This document shows positions 54,253 through 63,655 of a stretch of 64,000 nucleotides of DNA, one piece after another. This stretch comes from Stenomitos frigidus_A (GTDB lineage Bacteria > Cyanobacteriota > Cyanobacteriia > Leptolyngbyales > Leptolyngbyaceae). The stretch spans positions 69,346 to 133,345 of the forward strand of contig NZ_CAWNSW010000141.1 in NCBI RefSeq assembly GCF_963877135.1, given 5' to 3'. Within the stretch, counting starts at the first letter, position 1. Each line of letters starts with the position of its first letter. A program made the translations under genes and the position numbers. The notes beneath the pieces are model-generated. The model made no database searches. It was not told the origin of the DNA and saw only the letters and a program-made list of their open reading frames with translations.

Positions 54253-54426
54253 TTAGTCTTGTGTCGTCCACCGTGCAGTGAGACGGGTGCGATCGCCGAC
54301 CGACTCAGTGACCCAAATCATCGTCAATTTCGGTGTGTGTAAGGGTCTGAAAGGTGTACATTCAGCACGGGGGGCAAGTGCAGTGGGTTGTGTGTGAGGT
54401 GTAGGTTGCATATTGGGGGCATCCAT
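54253..54426 (-). CDS. Small conserved cyanobacterial protein (WVTE-type)
   Basis: 57 residues from ATG 54426. The C-terminus TPKLTMIWVTESVGDRTRL then TARWTTQD matches a type of short cyanobacterial protein I recognise only as conserved and of unknown function. The open frame continues upstream to 54567 but that part looks non-coding. A terminator hairpin follows. Confidence 0.5.
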   Translation of the reverse strand: MDAPNMQPTPHTQPTALAPRAECTPFRPLHTPKLTMIWVTESVGDRTRLTARWTTQD

Positions 54427-54611
54427 TTTGTAAACGTAGCTACTAATATGAGACTTCTTTGAGGCGAATCGGGTGACTGGCGACTCAGCTTGAGAGTGAT
54501 TTTTCTCTGAAAAACGTGTGATTTGATGTTTCCTGATCAGGAAAGGAGTCGCTATCCCTGTCTGCACCTACGCTCTAGAGTCAAACAGTTACTTCTGCAG
54601 CCGAACCATTT

Positions 54612-55874
54612 ATGAACTACGAAAAACGAATGAGACGGCAACCTTCTGGTTTGACTTCTCTTGTTTTCATCGTGTTATGCAGTCGCTTACTAGTTTTTTT
54701 GCTAATGCTAGTAGTCCCTGCTCTTTCATCAGCCGATCCGAGAGTCGTTCAAGGTTGGCAAGCGTTCGCAAATTGGGATGGCGTTTGGTATCAAAAAATT
54801 GCCACCTTTGGCTATGAATATATTCCCGATGGGCACTCCCATTCGGTTGCCTTTTTTCCTTTATTTCCTTTGCTTTCCCGTAGTTTAATGTTGCTGGGTC
54901 TACCGTTTCCGATCGCTGGTATTATGGTGAGCAACCTGGCGTTCATCGGCGCTTTACTAACAGTCTATGCCTGGACGCGGGAGCAGTTTAACCAAACCGT
55001 TGCTTATTGGTCGGTGATCGTTCTCGCCTGGTGTCCGCTCTCGTTGTATGGCTCGCTTGCGTATACTGAGGGTTTATTCCTTTTACTGAGCACGCTCTCT
55101 TTACGTGCCTTTGAAAAAGGCCATTACGTTTGGGCAGCAGGCTGGGGAGCACTCACAACAGCGACCCGTATTACTGGAGTGACGCTCATTCCAACCTTCG
55201 TGTGGTTGGCCTGGCGACAGCGGCGATCCTGGCTTGCTTATTTTGCCGCTTTTGCAAGTGGAATCGGCTTGATGTTATATAGCAGCTATTGTGCTTTGAA
55301 GTTTGGTGATTCCCTCATCTTTCTTCATGTGCAGGCAGGCTTTGGGCATCGGTCTTCGATCAGTTTTGACTGGTTCCATTGGGGACAAAATCTGATCTAT
55401 GGAGCGGTTGGCCCAGTTGATTGGAGCAACGGTCGGTTGAAACATCCGCTGCATTCAGTACAACTCTTATGCATTGGTGTAGCAGGCTTTTGGGTCTATC
55501 GCGATCGCTTGAAACTTCATCCAATGCTTTTTCAAGGCTTGAGCTTCTTGTTGCTTCTATGGCTCTGGTTACTGTGGGGTGATGGTTGGATCAAGACGCT
55601 TGCGGTGTTTGGTGGCGGCTCTTTGCTGTGGCACTATCGTCAACAAATGAAACCAATCCTTTTAACGTATGGTACGTTTGCGTTGCTGGTCGTGCTCTTT
55701 TCTGGGAGTATTGTTTCTAACGATCGCTATGCTTATGCCATTATGCCTCTTTCAGTTGCAGCTGGTCTCTTACTGGCTGATCATCCTAAGATAAGAACGC
55801 CCCTCTTTTTATGGGCTGTCGTTGTACTGATCAGCTTTACTATTCGTTTTACTGAAAATAAATGGGTTGCGTAG
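54612..55874 (+). CDS. PIG-V-like mannosyltransferase / GT-C membrane protein
   Basis: 420 residues with about ten hydrophobic helices. The first lumenal or periplasmic loop contains FANWDGVWYQKIATFGYEY, the GT-C type acidic motif, and VAFFPLFPLLSRSL. The later segment SLYGSLAYTEGLFLLLSTLSL is typical of PIG-V-like mannosyltransferases found in bacteria. It probably uses a polyprenyl-phosphate sugar donor to modify a glycolipid or protein. The ATG at 54612 has no strong ribosome site. Divergent from the small WVTE-type gene. Confidence 0.8.
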   Translation: MNYEKRMRRQPSGLTSLVFIVLCSRLLVFLLMLVVPALSSADPRVVQGWQAFANWDGVWYQKIATFGYEYIPDGHSHSVAFFPLFPLLSRSLMLLGLPFPIAGIMVSNLAFIGALLTVYAWTREQFNQTVAYWSVIVLAWCPLSLYGSLAYTEGLFLLLSTLSLRAFEKGHYVWAAGWGALTTATRITGVTLIPTFVWLAWRQRRSWLAYFAAFASGIGLMLYSSYCALKFGDSLIFLHVQAGFGHRSSISFDWFHWGQNLIYGAVGPVDWSNGRLKHPLHSVQLLCIGVAGFWVYRDRLKLHPMLFQGLSFLLLLWLWLLWGDGWIKTLAVFGGGSLLWHYRQQMKPILLTYGTFALLVVLFSGSIVSNDRYAYAIMPLSVAAGLLLADHPKIRTPLFLWAVVVLISFTIRFTENKWVA

Positions 55875-56217
55875 AGTCTCTTTGTAACCATAGTGAATAC
55901 GAAGCTTGTTGCGTTCAATGAAAACACAACAACGATACAAAAAAATCCAGACTATTAGGAGATTTCTAGCAAACAAAAGACTTGTAGGGGTAGGTTTGAC
56001 ACCAAAACGATTGGCTGGTGACAAAGACGCTGGCAAACCCTGCCCTCTACCAAACGTTACTTTTTTCTCGAAAAATCACCTTAAGCAACTGTTTTTAGAG
56101 TCGTTGTTTTGCCCTATAAGTGCCTGCGATCGCATTGATATGGATAAAGCAGGGAGCGATCGACCATATCGGAAGTAATCATCCATTTCACACAAATGTT
56201 ATTGAACCTATAAAGTC
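55875..56217. other. Intergenic region without a supportable gene
   Basis: A 90-codon frame (55906-56178) crosses it but has no family, start signal or codon pattern to support it. Two GCGATC-type sites lie near the right end. Nothing else seen. Confidence 0.5.
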
Positions 56218-57102
56218 ATGACATCTTTACCGTTTTATATTGTCGATGTGTTTGCTGAAACGAAATATGCTGGCAATCAGTTAGCTGTCTTCACCGATGC
56301 TGAAGCGCGCTCTTCGACCGAAATGCAGCAGATTGCCAAGGAAATAAATTATTCCGAAACGACGTTTGTTCTGTCATCTGAGGCACGATCGGGTGGGTAT
56401 GATGTGCGCATTTTCACCCCCGCCAAAGAGCTACCTTTTGCGGGACATCCCACGCTGGGTACCGCTTTTATTCTTCAGCATGAGATTATCAAACAACCTA
56501 TTGAAACAATCGCGCTGAACCTTAAAATTGGGCAAATTCCTGTTAGTCTCCTCTATGAGAATGGCTTGCCTGATGTGCTGTGGATGCAGCAGCGATCGCC
56601 CGTTTTTGGTGAGACGTTTACCGCGGAGACGATCGCACCTGTCCTTGGCCTGGATGTGACCGATATTGACACAAATGCTCCCATTCAGGATGTTTCGACT
56701 GGTGTTCCCTTCATCATCGTGCCCCTCAAAACGCATCAAGCTCTGAAACGAATCAAGGTGAACAAAGATCGCTACTTTGCATTGATTGAAAAGACACAGG
56801 CAAAAGAAATACTGGCCTTTTGCCCAGAAACGTATCATCCTGAAAACCAGCTGAGTGTGCGTGTTTTTGCCGACTCGCTAGGGATTCCTGAAGATCCCGC
56901 AACTGGTAGCGCTAATGGCTGTTTGGCAGGGTACTTAGTGCAATACTCTTATCTTGGCAAGCCATACATCGATCTGCGCGTTGAACAGGGGCATGAAATA
57001 GGTAGACCGTCTCTCTTGCTGCTCAAAGCGACAAAAACAGCGACTATTCAAGTTTCTGTTGGTGGTCGAGTGATTCTGGTGGCTCGTGGTGCGTTTGTGT
57101 AA
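56218..57102 (+). CDS. PhzF family isomerase-like protein
   Basis: 294 residues with the two-lobed diaminopimelate-epimerase-like fold of the PhzF family. Landmarks: FYIVDVFAETKYAGNQLAVF, the general-acid Glu in EINYSETTFVL near 47, IFTPAKELPFAGHPTLGTAF and PEDPATGSANGCLAGYL. Family members isomerise small metabolites; this one need not make phenazines, since no phz genes are present. ATG 56218. Its stop overlaps the ATG of the NrtS-like gene by one base, so they are co-translated. Confidence 0.92.
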   Translation: MTSLPFYIVDVFAETKYAGNQLAVFTDAEARSSTEMQQIAKEINYSETTFVLSSEARSGGYDVRIFTPAKELPFAGHPTLGTAFILQHEIIKQPIETIALNLKIGQIPVSLLYENGLPDVLWMQQRSPVFGETFTAETIAPVLGLDVTDIDTNAPIQDVSTGVPFIIVPLKTHQALKRIKVNKDRYFALIEKTQAKEILAFCPETYHPENQLSVRVFADSLGIPEDPATGSANGCLAGYLVQYSYLGKPYIDLRVEQGHEIGRPSLLLLKATKTATIQVSVGGRVILVARGAFV

Positions 57103-57383
57103 TGACGTTTGGGGCGCACTCGTTGATGCGGATGCTCAAAGGTTATATCAGCAGCCTGTTTGATCCAGAATTTGTGTCTACAGGGTTGAAGACGGCGGTT
57201 TTTGTCGGTTCTTTACTCTTTGTCATCAACCACGGTCTGGCGCTTTTGCGGGGCGAAATGAACCGCGAACGCTGGATCTCGGTGATCGCTACCTATGCAA
57301 TGCCCTACCTCGTCAATGTTTACGGCCAATATAGCTATCGTCGCAAACTGGACGGAAAGGGTGCCGCTGCCGACGACGACTGA
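57102..57383 (+). CDS. nrtS: NrtS-like nitrate/nitrite transporter subunit
   Basis: 93 residues with two hydrophobic segments: VSTGLKTAVFVGSLLFVINH and WISVIATYAMPYLVNVYGQY, joined by LALLRGEMNRERW. This matches the short NrtS proteins described as nitrate/nitrite transporters in cyanobacteria and other bacteria. ATG 57102 overlaps the phzF TAA; an internal ATG at 57126 is possible. Assignment is by remembered motif (NHG-LLRGEM-RW, PYLVN-GQY). Confidence 0.72.
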   Translation: MTFGAHSLMRMLKGYISSLFDPEFVSTGLKTAVFVGSLLFVINHGLALLRGEMNRERWISVIATYAMPYLVNVYGQYSYRRKLDGKGAAADDD

Positions 57384-57460
57384 CCCGCTACGATCGCTGC
57401 GATAGGCTCGGCTTCACAGCCGCAGCGCAAGTGAGATGTTAGGCAAGTGAAGAATATTTA

Positions 57461-58900
57461 CTAGTACGACTCATTTTCTTCTTTTTTGATCGCGGTCGAT
57501 TGCAGCGCTTTAAGCTCTTCAAGCTGTTCCTCTACGCTTTTGAGGACTTGATCCAAAGCGGGCAGAATGCTCATTTGATCGGGACTGTGTAAGGGATAAA
57601 AGCGCGTACGAGCGCGAATTTCATTGACTTTATACTGCAGTTTTTGCGCGATCGTGAGGGCATCACGGCTGAGGCTAGCAAGCTGCTGCTGCTGATAAAA
57701 CTTCAGAGCGGCTCCTCGTAGCACTTGAACGGTAGCTTCTTCTCCGTGCGCTCCTGGCATCACACGTAAACGTAGCAAGAGACGCTGTTTCTGATGGAGC
57801 CGTTCAATTTCAACCTGTTTGGGCTTTTGGACTGGAATGAGGGGCAAATGAGTCAACAGCTTCAGCTCGTTAATCACTCCTTGAATGACATCTAGCGGCA
57901 GCTCTTCTAAAACTGATTGCAGCACACCGTTTTGGCTCCACAGAATGCGCCCATGCTGTGCTTGCCGTTCAAAGTAAAGTCGCCCGATGCCATCAATGAG
58001 CAGCCGTCCCAATAGTTCTACTAACAGTTCGGCAGGCGGGAGGTTTGCGAGCACTGCAATCGGTTCTGAAAGGTGCTTTGGTTCGACTGACAAGTTCGGC
58101 AGCGCATCGCTAGGGATCGAGATTTCGGGCGGTGTGGACTTTGCAGTTAGTTGTTCAGGCTTCAGAATGAACGTTTCTCGCAAGGGGTCTGCCTGTTTGG
58201 GTCGATCGAGAGGGCGATCGGGTGCCATTGTCTCTTGCTTTGTCTCTTGCGCTATCGATCGCGCCTCTACTGGTGTCACCGGAACTGGCGTGACGGGAGC
58301 TGGTGCTGGCGTAAGTACAGCCGGTGGTGGAGCCGGTGGTGGAGCGATGTCTAGATCCTGAAAGTTGAGATCTTCAGGGCTATCAACCAGGAATGTCGGG
58401 TGCGAGTCCTGATAGAGGTGAGGATGTTCGGCATCGATTGCGGCAACCTTGGCATCTGATACGCCATTTTTGGCAGCTTCTTTAGTCAGCCGCTGACCAG
58501 TATGCGCGGCGATCGCCCGTGCTGTGGTGGGGCGACTGAGTGGCTGCTTTTGGCTACCCGTATAGCTTAGATAAGCAGAGAGTGCGGCATGGTGAACATC
58601 CGTAGCCAGCGGCTGTGGCACAAGTGAACAGTTCATATAGGCCAGAATGCGCCGCACATAGTCTAACGCAGCCGTGTCATCCAGATTAACCATACCTAGC
58701 TTGAGATGGCTGCCTTCCAGTGAGAGCGGCAACAGTTGGTGATAAAGACACGCCTCAAAAGGGAGAATGCTGTCAATGAGACGAAACACTTGCTCAGTAT
58801 TAAACTGAGCTGTCCAGTCAGATTTGGGCTTTGCTGACGCTACAAAGTCCTCTAAATCTGCTGTCTGGGCTTTAATTGGGTCGCCTGGTGAAAACACCAT
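57461..58900 (-). CDS. PilB/GspE-like protein lacking ATPase motifs
   Basis: 479 residues. The N-terminal 120 resemble the MshEN/GspE_N domain of type IV pilus ATPases: FRLIDSILPFEACLYHQLLP then LSLEGSHLKLGMVNLDDTAAL and YVRRILAYMNCSLVPQPL. A Pro/Ala-rich linker follows (PAPVTPVPVTPVEA). The C-terminal part (LVELLGRLLIDGIGRLYFER, ILWSQNGVLQSVLEEL, LRVMPGAHGEEATVQVLRG) recalls the second PilB domain, but no Walker A (GxxxxGK) or Walker B motif is present. It may regulate or dock onto a true PilB, possibly through c-di-GMP at the MshEN part; that is inference. Confidence 0.65.
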   Translation of the reverse strand: MVFSPGDPIKAQTADLEDFVASAKPKSDWTAQFNTEQVFRLIDSILPFEACLYHQLLPLSLEGSHLKLGMVNLDDTAALDYVRRILAYMNCSLVPQPLATDVHHAALSAYLSYTGSQKQPLSRPTTARAIAAHTGQRLTKEAAKNGVSDAKVAAIDAEHPHLYQDSHPTFLVDSPEDLNFQDLDIAPPPAPPPAVLTPAPAPVTPVPVTPVEARSIAQETKQETMAPDRPLDRPKQADPLRETFILKPEQLTAKSTPPEISIPSDALPNLSVEPKHLSEPIAVLANLPPAELLVELLGRLLIDGIGRLYFERQAQHGRILWSQNGVLQSVLEELPLDVIQGVINELKLLTHLPLIPVQKPKQVEIERLHQKQRLLLRLRVMPGAHGEEATVQVLRGAALKFYQQQQLASLSRDALTIAQKLQYKVNEIRARTRFYPLHSPDQMSILPALDQVLKSVEEQLEELKALQSTAIKKEENESY

Positions 58901-59357
58901 AGAAATTTACCGAGCCTGTTTTTGCGATCTTGTACCGTTTGCGATCTCAATGGCCGCTCTCTTGATACGTTAGGTGACTGGCAAAAATGCTGCCAATGGT
59001 CTTGTGCGCTGTATGGAGAAGTGATGGAGAGAGAAGTAATGGAGCAGATAGGCCGTAGAGCTGAAGGTTGCTTGGCTGTGAAAACTAGAGTTCAACTGGA
59101 TGCATTACAACTGCACCAATCAGCTTGTGATACCGCGATTGTGGGCTTGAGGGGGCACAGTTGCTGAAGCGATATGTCAAGAGCGATCGCCCATCAGCAT
59201 GGGTCTCATGGAGCCTAGCGAGATAAAGCAAGGTCTTAAATCTAGCTTATGGCAAAACGTGGGTTGACACCTACCTTCGTTGCTTGCTTCACAGTCAATC
59301 TAAGGTTCTCAACCAACCCTTCATGTTGACTACTACTTTCTAGCATGTTCTACGGCA
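58901..59357. other. Intergenic region without a supportable gene
   Basis: An 81-codon frame (58922-59167) crosses it without family, start or composition support. No repeats of the heptamer families were noticed. Confidence 0.45.
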
Positions 59358-59561
59358 GTGGATGTGCCTAAAGGCCGCACTTACCTGAGCATGCACTCAC
59401 TTAAGTATCAATGGCTGGAGCGCGCGCTGACTTACAGTCATAGGTTATTCCAAGATGGGTGGCCGAACGATCGCTATACCGTTGCTAATGGTTGGCAAGT
59501 TTGTCTCATGATGCGTCAAAGTCCTCTGTTCAAGCTTCTCCGTGTTTTCTTTAAAGCCTAG
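59358..59561 (+). CDS. Small hypothetical protein, doubtful
   Basis: 67 residues from a GTG, or 56 from the internal ATG in SMHSLKYQWLERALTYSHRL. It looks helical and basic (FKLLRVFFKA at the end). The convergent neighbour ends within its last bases. No family recognised; composition is gene-like, but evidence is thin. Confidence 0.35.
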   Translation: MDVPKGRTYLSMHSLKYQWLERALTYSHRLFQDGWPNDRYTVANGWQVCLMMRQSPLFKLLRVFFKA

Positions 59562-60514
59562 CTGTTGCGGTCTGGCGCGTTCCCTAACCAGGCAACAACT
59601 AGCTCTTGTTGATTTTTGGAGGCGAAAACCCGGACGGCGTGGTAGTTAATTTTTTCGCGGAGGCGATAGACTTGCCGGACAGGCATATCGAGTGCTTCAG
59701 CGATCGCTTCTTGTGAACGACCCTGGAGATACAGTCGCAGCCATTCCGTAGCAGTGGAGCCGAGCTTATCCAAAAGGTAGGCTTCAAAGCGTTGGCAAAC
59801 GGCAGCGCGTAGTTCTTGCTGCTCTTCTGCTGATTGGGCATCCTGGTATTGAGAAACGGCTTGGGAATCCAGCAAGCTAATAGAGCCTTCAGACTCATCA
59901 GGCGAAATTTCTTCGGACACCAAGCGGATGAACTCTTGTGCAGGGACCTGGGTCATGCCACCCCGCTGCGATCGACGCAGATAATTGACAAAGCGGTAAG
60001 ACAGCAGCGGCTGATTGCGGATGGGGCGGAGACAATACTCTTCCGTACTGGCTAGCAGCAGAGCATTGCGCAAGCGCGCATCATCAGTGCATTTAGAAAT
60101 CCAAAGAATCTGCTGCTGCATGTAGGTATCAGTCTGCAGCAATTCTTGAATCACTTCTTGCAGCACATCGACCACTGTGCGTTGCCGATCGCGAGACAAG
60201 GCAATCCATGTCCGAATTTTGTTACGAATGAGAAAAAGGCTGCTCAACCGCTGGATCAGGCTTTTGTAAGCTCGCTCAGGGCCAAAACCAAGATACCGCT
60301 GGCGCAGAATCCGGTAGCGATAGTCCATTGCCTGCTCAGCAATCTGCCGAGCGGTCGGTGTGATGTCATCAAACCGAGCAATATTATCACCAATAAGCCA
60401 GCGCACGATACTTTCGCGCGCCTCAGCGCTTTGGCTTGGTATATCTGCTTCCAATCGCGATCGCCATTCGGTGGTCAGTACTTCAGCCAATACCATCGGT
60501 TTAGTCAACACCAT
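59558..60514 (-). CDS. HetZ-related-type protein with C-terminal sigma-region-4-like HTH
   Basis: 318 residues, soluble and helical. Central sequence YLGFGPERAYKSLIQRLSSL, WIALSRDRQRTVVDVLQEVI and LRPIRNQPLLSYRFVNYLRR fits, from memory, the cyanobacterial HetZ-related protein 2 group. The C-terminus (WLRLYLQGRSQEAIAEALDM then PVRQVYRLREKIN) is a helix-turn-helix like sigma-70 region 4. A DNA-binding regulatory role is therefore likely. HetZ itself acts in heterocyst formation, but this paralog type also occurs in strains without heterocysts, so no such ability should be read from it. ATG 60514 or internal ATG 60496. Confidence 0.65.
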   Translation of the reverse strand: MVLTKPMVLAEVLTTEWRSRLEADIPSQSAEARESIVRWLIGDNIARFDDITPTARQIAEQAMDYRYRILRQRYLGFGPERAYKSLIQRLSSLFLIRNKIRTWIALSRDRQRTVVDVLQEVIQELLQTDTYMQQQILWISKCTDDARLRNALLLASTEEYCLRPIRNQPLLSYRFVNYLRRSQRGGMTQVPAQEFIRLVSEEISPDESEGSISLLDSQAVSQYQDAQSAEEQQELRAAVCQRFEAYLLDKLGSTATEWLRLYLQGRSQEAIAEALDMPVRQVYRLREKINYHAVRVFASKNQQELVVAWLGNAPDRNS

Positions 60515-60955
60515 GAGGTTGTCATCCCAGTCGTTCTAAACGCCCTCTTCAAAGAGTTTGCCTTACCTTGCCTCTTGAGCACACCACCCACAATGGGTAA
60601 TCTGGGTTTCCAACTTCAGAAAACTGCGATTGGCGACTGGTTTTCGATCGCCTGTGCAGGACATCGACGATCGGCATAACTAGCATTGTACTGACCGTAT
60701 TCAAAAGTTCAGCATTTTGAACGTTGAGTTTTACGCGATCGCGTTGGTTAGCGGTCAGCGGTCAGCAAAATCTAATGCCTGATGAGAACAGTAGTTACGC
60801 AGACAGTAGTTACGCAGATAGTGGGATTCTCCACGAGCATAGGCGCTTGAGCATCCAAGCTAAGCTGTACCCAGAAATCCGATTGCTTCGAACCGATAGC
60901 TGATAGCTGATAGCTGATAGCCGACTGCTGATAGCTGATAGCTGACCGCTGATAG
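60515..60955. repeat. Intergenic region with GGTCAGC and CTGATAG heptamers
   Basis: GGTCAGC pairs at 60751-60766 and a mixed array of CTGATAG, CCGACTG and CTGACCG units at 60895-60957 that reaches the stop of aspA. The mixed array holds both heptamer types side by side, which supports a common origin. A direct repeat AGTAGTTACGCAGA occurs twice near 60790-60820. No gene. Confidence 0.8.
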
Positions 60956-62359
60956 CTAATCTGGAAGCTGGCTCATTTGTTCCAGGTTCAGCACCTCTGC
61001 CAGCGTTTTAGCGTCCATCAAGCCGCGCTCTAGCACGATTTCACGAAGCGATTTGCCTGTTTCGAGAGATTCTTTCGCCACAGTAGCGGCGTTGAGATAG
61101 CCAATGTGCGTGTTGAGAGCGGTCACTAGCGCGAGACTGCCTTCTGCATAGGCAAGGCATCGATCGCGGTTAGCAGTAATCCCTTTGATGCCTTTCTCTG
61201 CGAGTGCGGCGATCGTGTTGCCCAAAATTTCGATGCTGTGAATCAGGTCGTAGGCAATGAGGGGCATCATCACGTTGAGTTCAAGCTGTCCGGCCTGAGC
61301 GGCAAAGGCGATCGCGGTATCATAGCCCATCACCTGAAAGCACACCTGTGATGTCATTTCTGCCATTACAGGGTTATACTTTCCGGGCATGATGGACGAT
61401 CCGGGCTGCACAGGCGGCAGTTGAATCTCTTTAAAGCCCGTCTTGGGGCCAGAATCGAGCAGGCGCAAATCGTGGGAGATTTTGACGCAATCTTGCGCCA
61501 GGTTTCGTAGCGAACCGGAAACATTCACAAACGGAGCCATGCTTTGCATCGCTGCCATGAGATTTGGGGCTGGTCGCAGCGGTTGGTCGATCAAATCAGA
61601 CAGAATTTCTGCTACGCGAAAGCGGTACTGCGGATGGGTGTTGAGACCTGTACCTGCTGCACTCCCGCCTAAGCCAAGAATCATTAGATCTTTAGAAGCC
61701 GTTTCAATCCGGATAAGATGCTCGCTCAAAATCTGTGCCCAGGCGCGGAAATTGTCGCCCAACCGCACAGGCACAGCATCTTGTAAATGCGTTCTGCCCG
61801 ATCGGATCACATCTTGAAATTCCTGCGCTTTGGCTTCGAGCGCTGTGATCGCGCCTGACAATGCCGGATACAGCGATCGCTCCAGTGCCAGCAGTCCACC
61901 AATCCGAATCGCGGTCGGAATCACGTCATTCGTGGACTGCCCGTAGTTCACATGATCGTTAGGGTTCAGCCGTTTGTAGTTGCCCTTCACATCGCCCAGA
62001 ATTTCTAGTGCTCGATTTGCCAGCACTTCATTGACGTTCATGTGATGCGACGTGCCAGCACCCGCCTGATAGACATCCACCACGAACTGATCGCGCAGCT
62101 TCCCATTCAGCACTTCGTTGGCTGCTTGCACGATCGCCTGACTGATTTCGGGCGTAATGCAGTTGAGTTCACCGTTGGCGATCGCGGTTGCCTTTTTGAT
62201 CAACACGCAGGCATCGACATAAGTTGGTAAGGGCTTTAAGCCGCTAATGGGAAAGTTCTCGATCGCCCGCAGCGTTTGAATGCCGTAGTACGCGGTATCG
62301 GGAAGCTGCCGATCGCCCATCGAATCTTGCTCAACGCGATACGCTTCTGGGTTGGTCAT
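60956..62359 (-). CDS. aspA: Aspartate ammonia-lyase (fumarase/aspartase superfamily)
   Basis: 467 residues of the class II fumarase/aspartase superfamily; reversible removal of ammonia from aspartate to fumarate is the likely reaction. Motifs: GAGTSHHMNVNEVLANRA, VNYGQSTNDVIPTA, SGRTHLQDAVPVRLG and the catalytic-Ser loop GSSIMPGKYNPVMAE. The loop has Tyr where most relatives have Val (GKVNP). Class II fumarase cannot be fully excluded, but the N-terminal YRVEQDSMGDRQLPDTAYYG favours aspartase. ATG 62359 is preferred over a longer frame to 62488, since family proteins start about there. Confidence 0.85.
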   Translation of the reverse strand: MTNPEAYRVEQDSMGDRQLPDTAYYGIQTLRAIENFPISGLKPLPTYVDACVLIKKATAIANGELNCITPEISQAIVQAANEVLNGKLRDQFVVDVYQAGAGTSHHMNVNEVLANRALEILGDVKGNYKRLNPNDHVNYGQSTNDVIPTAIRIGGLLALERSLYPALSGAITALEAKAQEFQDVIRSGRTHLQDAVPVRLGDNFRAWAQILSEHLIRIETASKDLMILGLGGSAAGTGLNTHPQYRFRVAEILSDLIDQPLRPAPNLMAAMQSMAPFVNVSGSLRNLAQDCVKISHDLRLLDSGPKTGFKEIQLPPVQPGSSIMPGKYNPVMAEMTSQVCFQVMGYDTAIAFAAQAGQLELNVMMPLIAYDLIHSIEILGNTIAALAEKGIKGITANRDRCLAYAEGSLALVTALNTHIGYLNAATVAKESLETGKSLREIVLERGLMDAKTLAEVLNLEQMSQLPD

Positions 62360-62534
62360 AAGGTTTTCTGGGGAATCTGGTCTGCTTACTCTCTCCACCA
62401 ATATTCCACAAGTTAGCGCCGAAGCAGTTATTTGCGCTACCTCCGTCCCAGAACAAGACGATCGTGACAGCGACTTCCACTCAGCCACGCCGTCTCCAAT
62501 CTACAGCTTTCAGCGCTCTAAGATGAGAACAGAA

Positions 62535-62954
62535 TCATACAGATGGCATCAGCACTGGGATGATCTGCTTTTGATGCTTGCGATAAATTTGAAAATCACT
62601 GTCGAGCGTTAGCAATAGGCTACTGTTGTGCTGCTCTGACATCCGTACCAGACACGCATCGGCTAGAGACATGGGTACCGATCGATAGCTAGTCATAAGC
62701 TGCCTCACAGCGATAATCTCTGTCTCTAATCGAAAAGGAAGCTGAATATAGGCATCTGCAAGCAAGGAAAGCACCGTTTCTTCGCCTGCATGAGTGTTAC
62801 GGAGCAAAAAACGCGCTTCGGCAATGACCGCTTCACAAGTGAGTAAAGGCGGTTGGATCGTTGCTAGCTCAGTTGTCGCCCAGCGGTAAAACTGATCTTG
62901 AGGTTTAAGGAAGGCAACTAATGGTCCTGTGTCTAATAAAACCTGTCGCCTCAT
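62535..62954 (-). CDS. PIN-domain toxin (VapC-type)
   Basis: 139-residue predicted ribonuclease. Acidic metal-binding residues: Asp in LLDTGPLVAFL, Glu in CEAVIAEARFLLRN, Asp in SLADACLVRM and Asp in LTLDSDF. The order and spacing fit a PIN fold. Its ATG overlaps the stop of the antitoxin gene by four bases. It lies between that gene and aspA on the same strand. It looks intact, unlike the DUF5615 toxin at 36.5 kb. Confidence 0.88.
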   Translation of the reverse strand: MRRQVLLDTGPLVAFLKPQDQFYRWATTELATIQPPLLTCEAVIAEARFLLRNTHAGEETVLSLLADAYIQLPFRLETEIIAVRQLMTSYRSVPMSLADACLVRMSEQHNSSLLLTLDSDFQIYRKHQKQIIPVLMPSV

Positions 62955-63196
62955 GCTTCACCAAAACCTTCCATATGCATCTTGTTGGTCGATAAGTCGG
63001 CTGGACCATCCTCTAAACAACCAATGTATTTCCTGGCAGCGTCCAGAAAGGATACGGCTGTAGCTTCTGTTTGCTCATTGTTTGCCGTGCGCTCGCGCTT
63101 GCTTTCAAGAAATTCTGCAAAGTCTAGAACTTCTTGCTGCTCCAGTGGAGATAAATGTTGTAATGCTTCTAACACTCGCTGTTGAACAGGCTGCAT
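62951..63196 (-). CDS. VapB-type antitoxin (DUF2281-like)
   Basis: 81 residues: VLEALQHLSPLEQQEVLDFA then EFLESKRE is the typical N-terminal helical part of DUF2281-like antitoxins. The acidic C-terminal tail (LEDGPADLSTNKMHMEGFGE) should cover the toxin. It overlaps the PIN toxin gene by four bases and probably autoregulates the pair. Confidence 0.8.
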   Translation of the reverse strand: MQPVQQRVLEALQHLSPLEQQEVLDFAEFLESKRERTANNEQTEATAVSFLDAARKYIGCLEDGPADLSTNKMHMEGFGEA

Positions 63197-63655
63197 AAGT
63201 CTCTCTCAACCCCATCTACCACAGTTTGTAGGATTGCCCTAAAGCCATGATAGCCTCGGATTTCCTATCATTTCACCGACACCCTGATACACGGCTTCGA
63301 TCGCCTGTGATTCAGTCATGCATTTAATCTGATGGACGATAACTTTAGTGGAGCGATCGCGCTCAGCCTCAATCGAGCGATCGCCTGATCGGGTGTGGTT
63401 GGGTTTCGCTTCACTTCGTGGTTGATGAGCAAAGGTTTGACAAGGCTTAACTCAAGCGGCGGCGAGGGGCGATCGTACGGTAGTCGATACTTGTAATAGA
63501 ATGAGCAGAAAGCTGTTTACAATTGAAGTCCTTAGTGTGCGGTGCAGCCTCCCCTTATCTGCCAGCTAGAAATAATATTCAGGAAGCTCTTCCTTAATAA
63601 TGGCTAGAAAGTAGGCAGACACACCTGATTTAACGGAAAATTTCAAGGCTTTTTA
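63197..63655. other. Intergenic region without a supportable gene
   Basis: Several GCGATCGC and GATCGC sites are present (63355-63400). No coding frame or recognised repeat was found; the right part becomes AT-rich before the HNH gene. Confidence 0.5.

Noticed and set aside
58922..59167. 81-codon plus-strand frame
   Set aside because: No start signal or family; likely chance.
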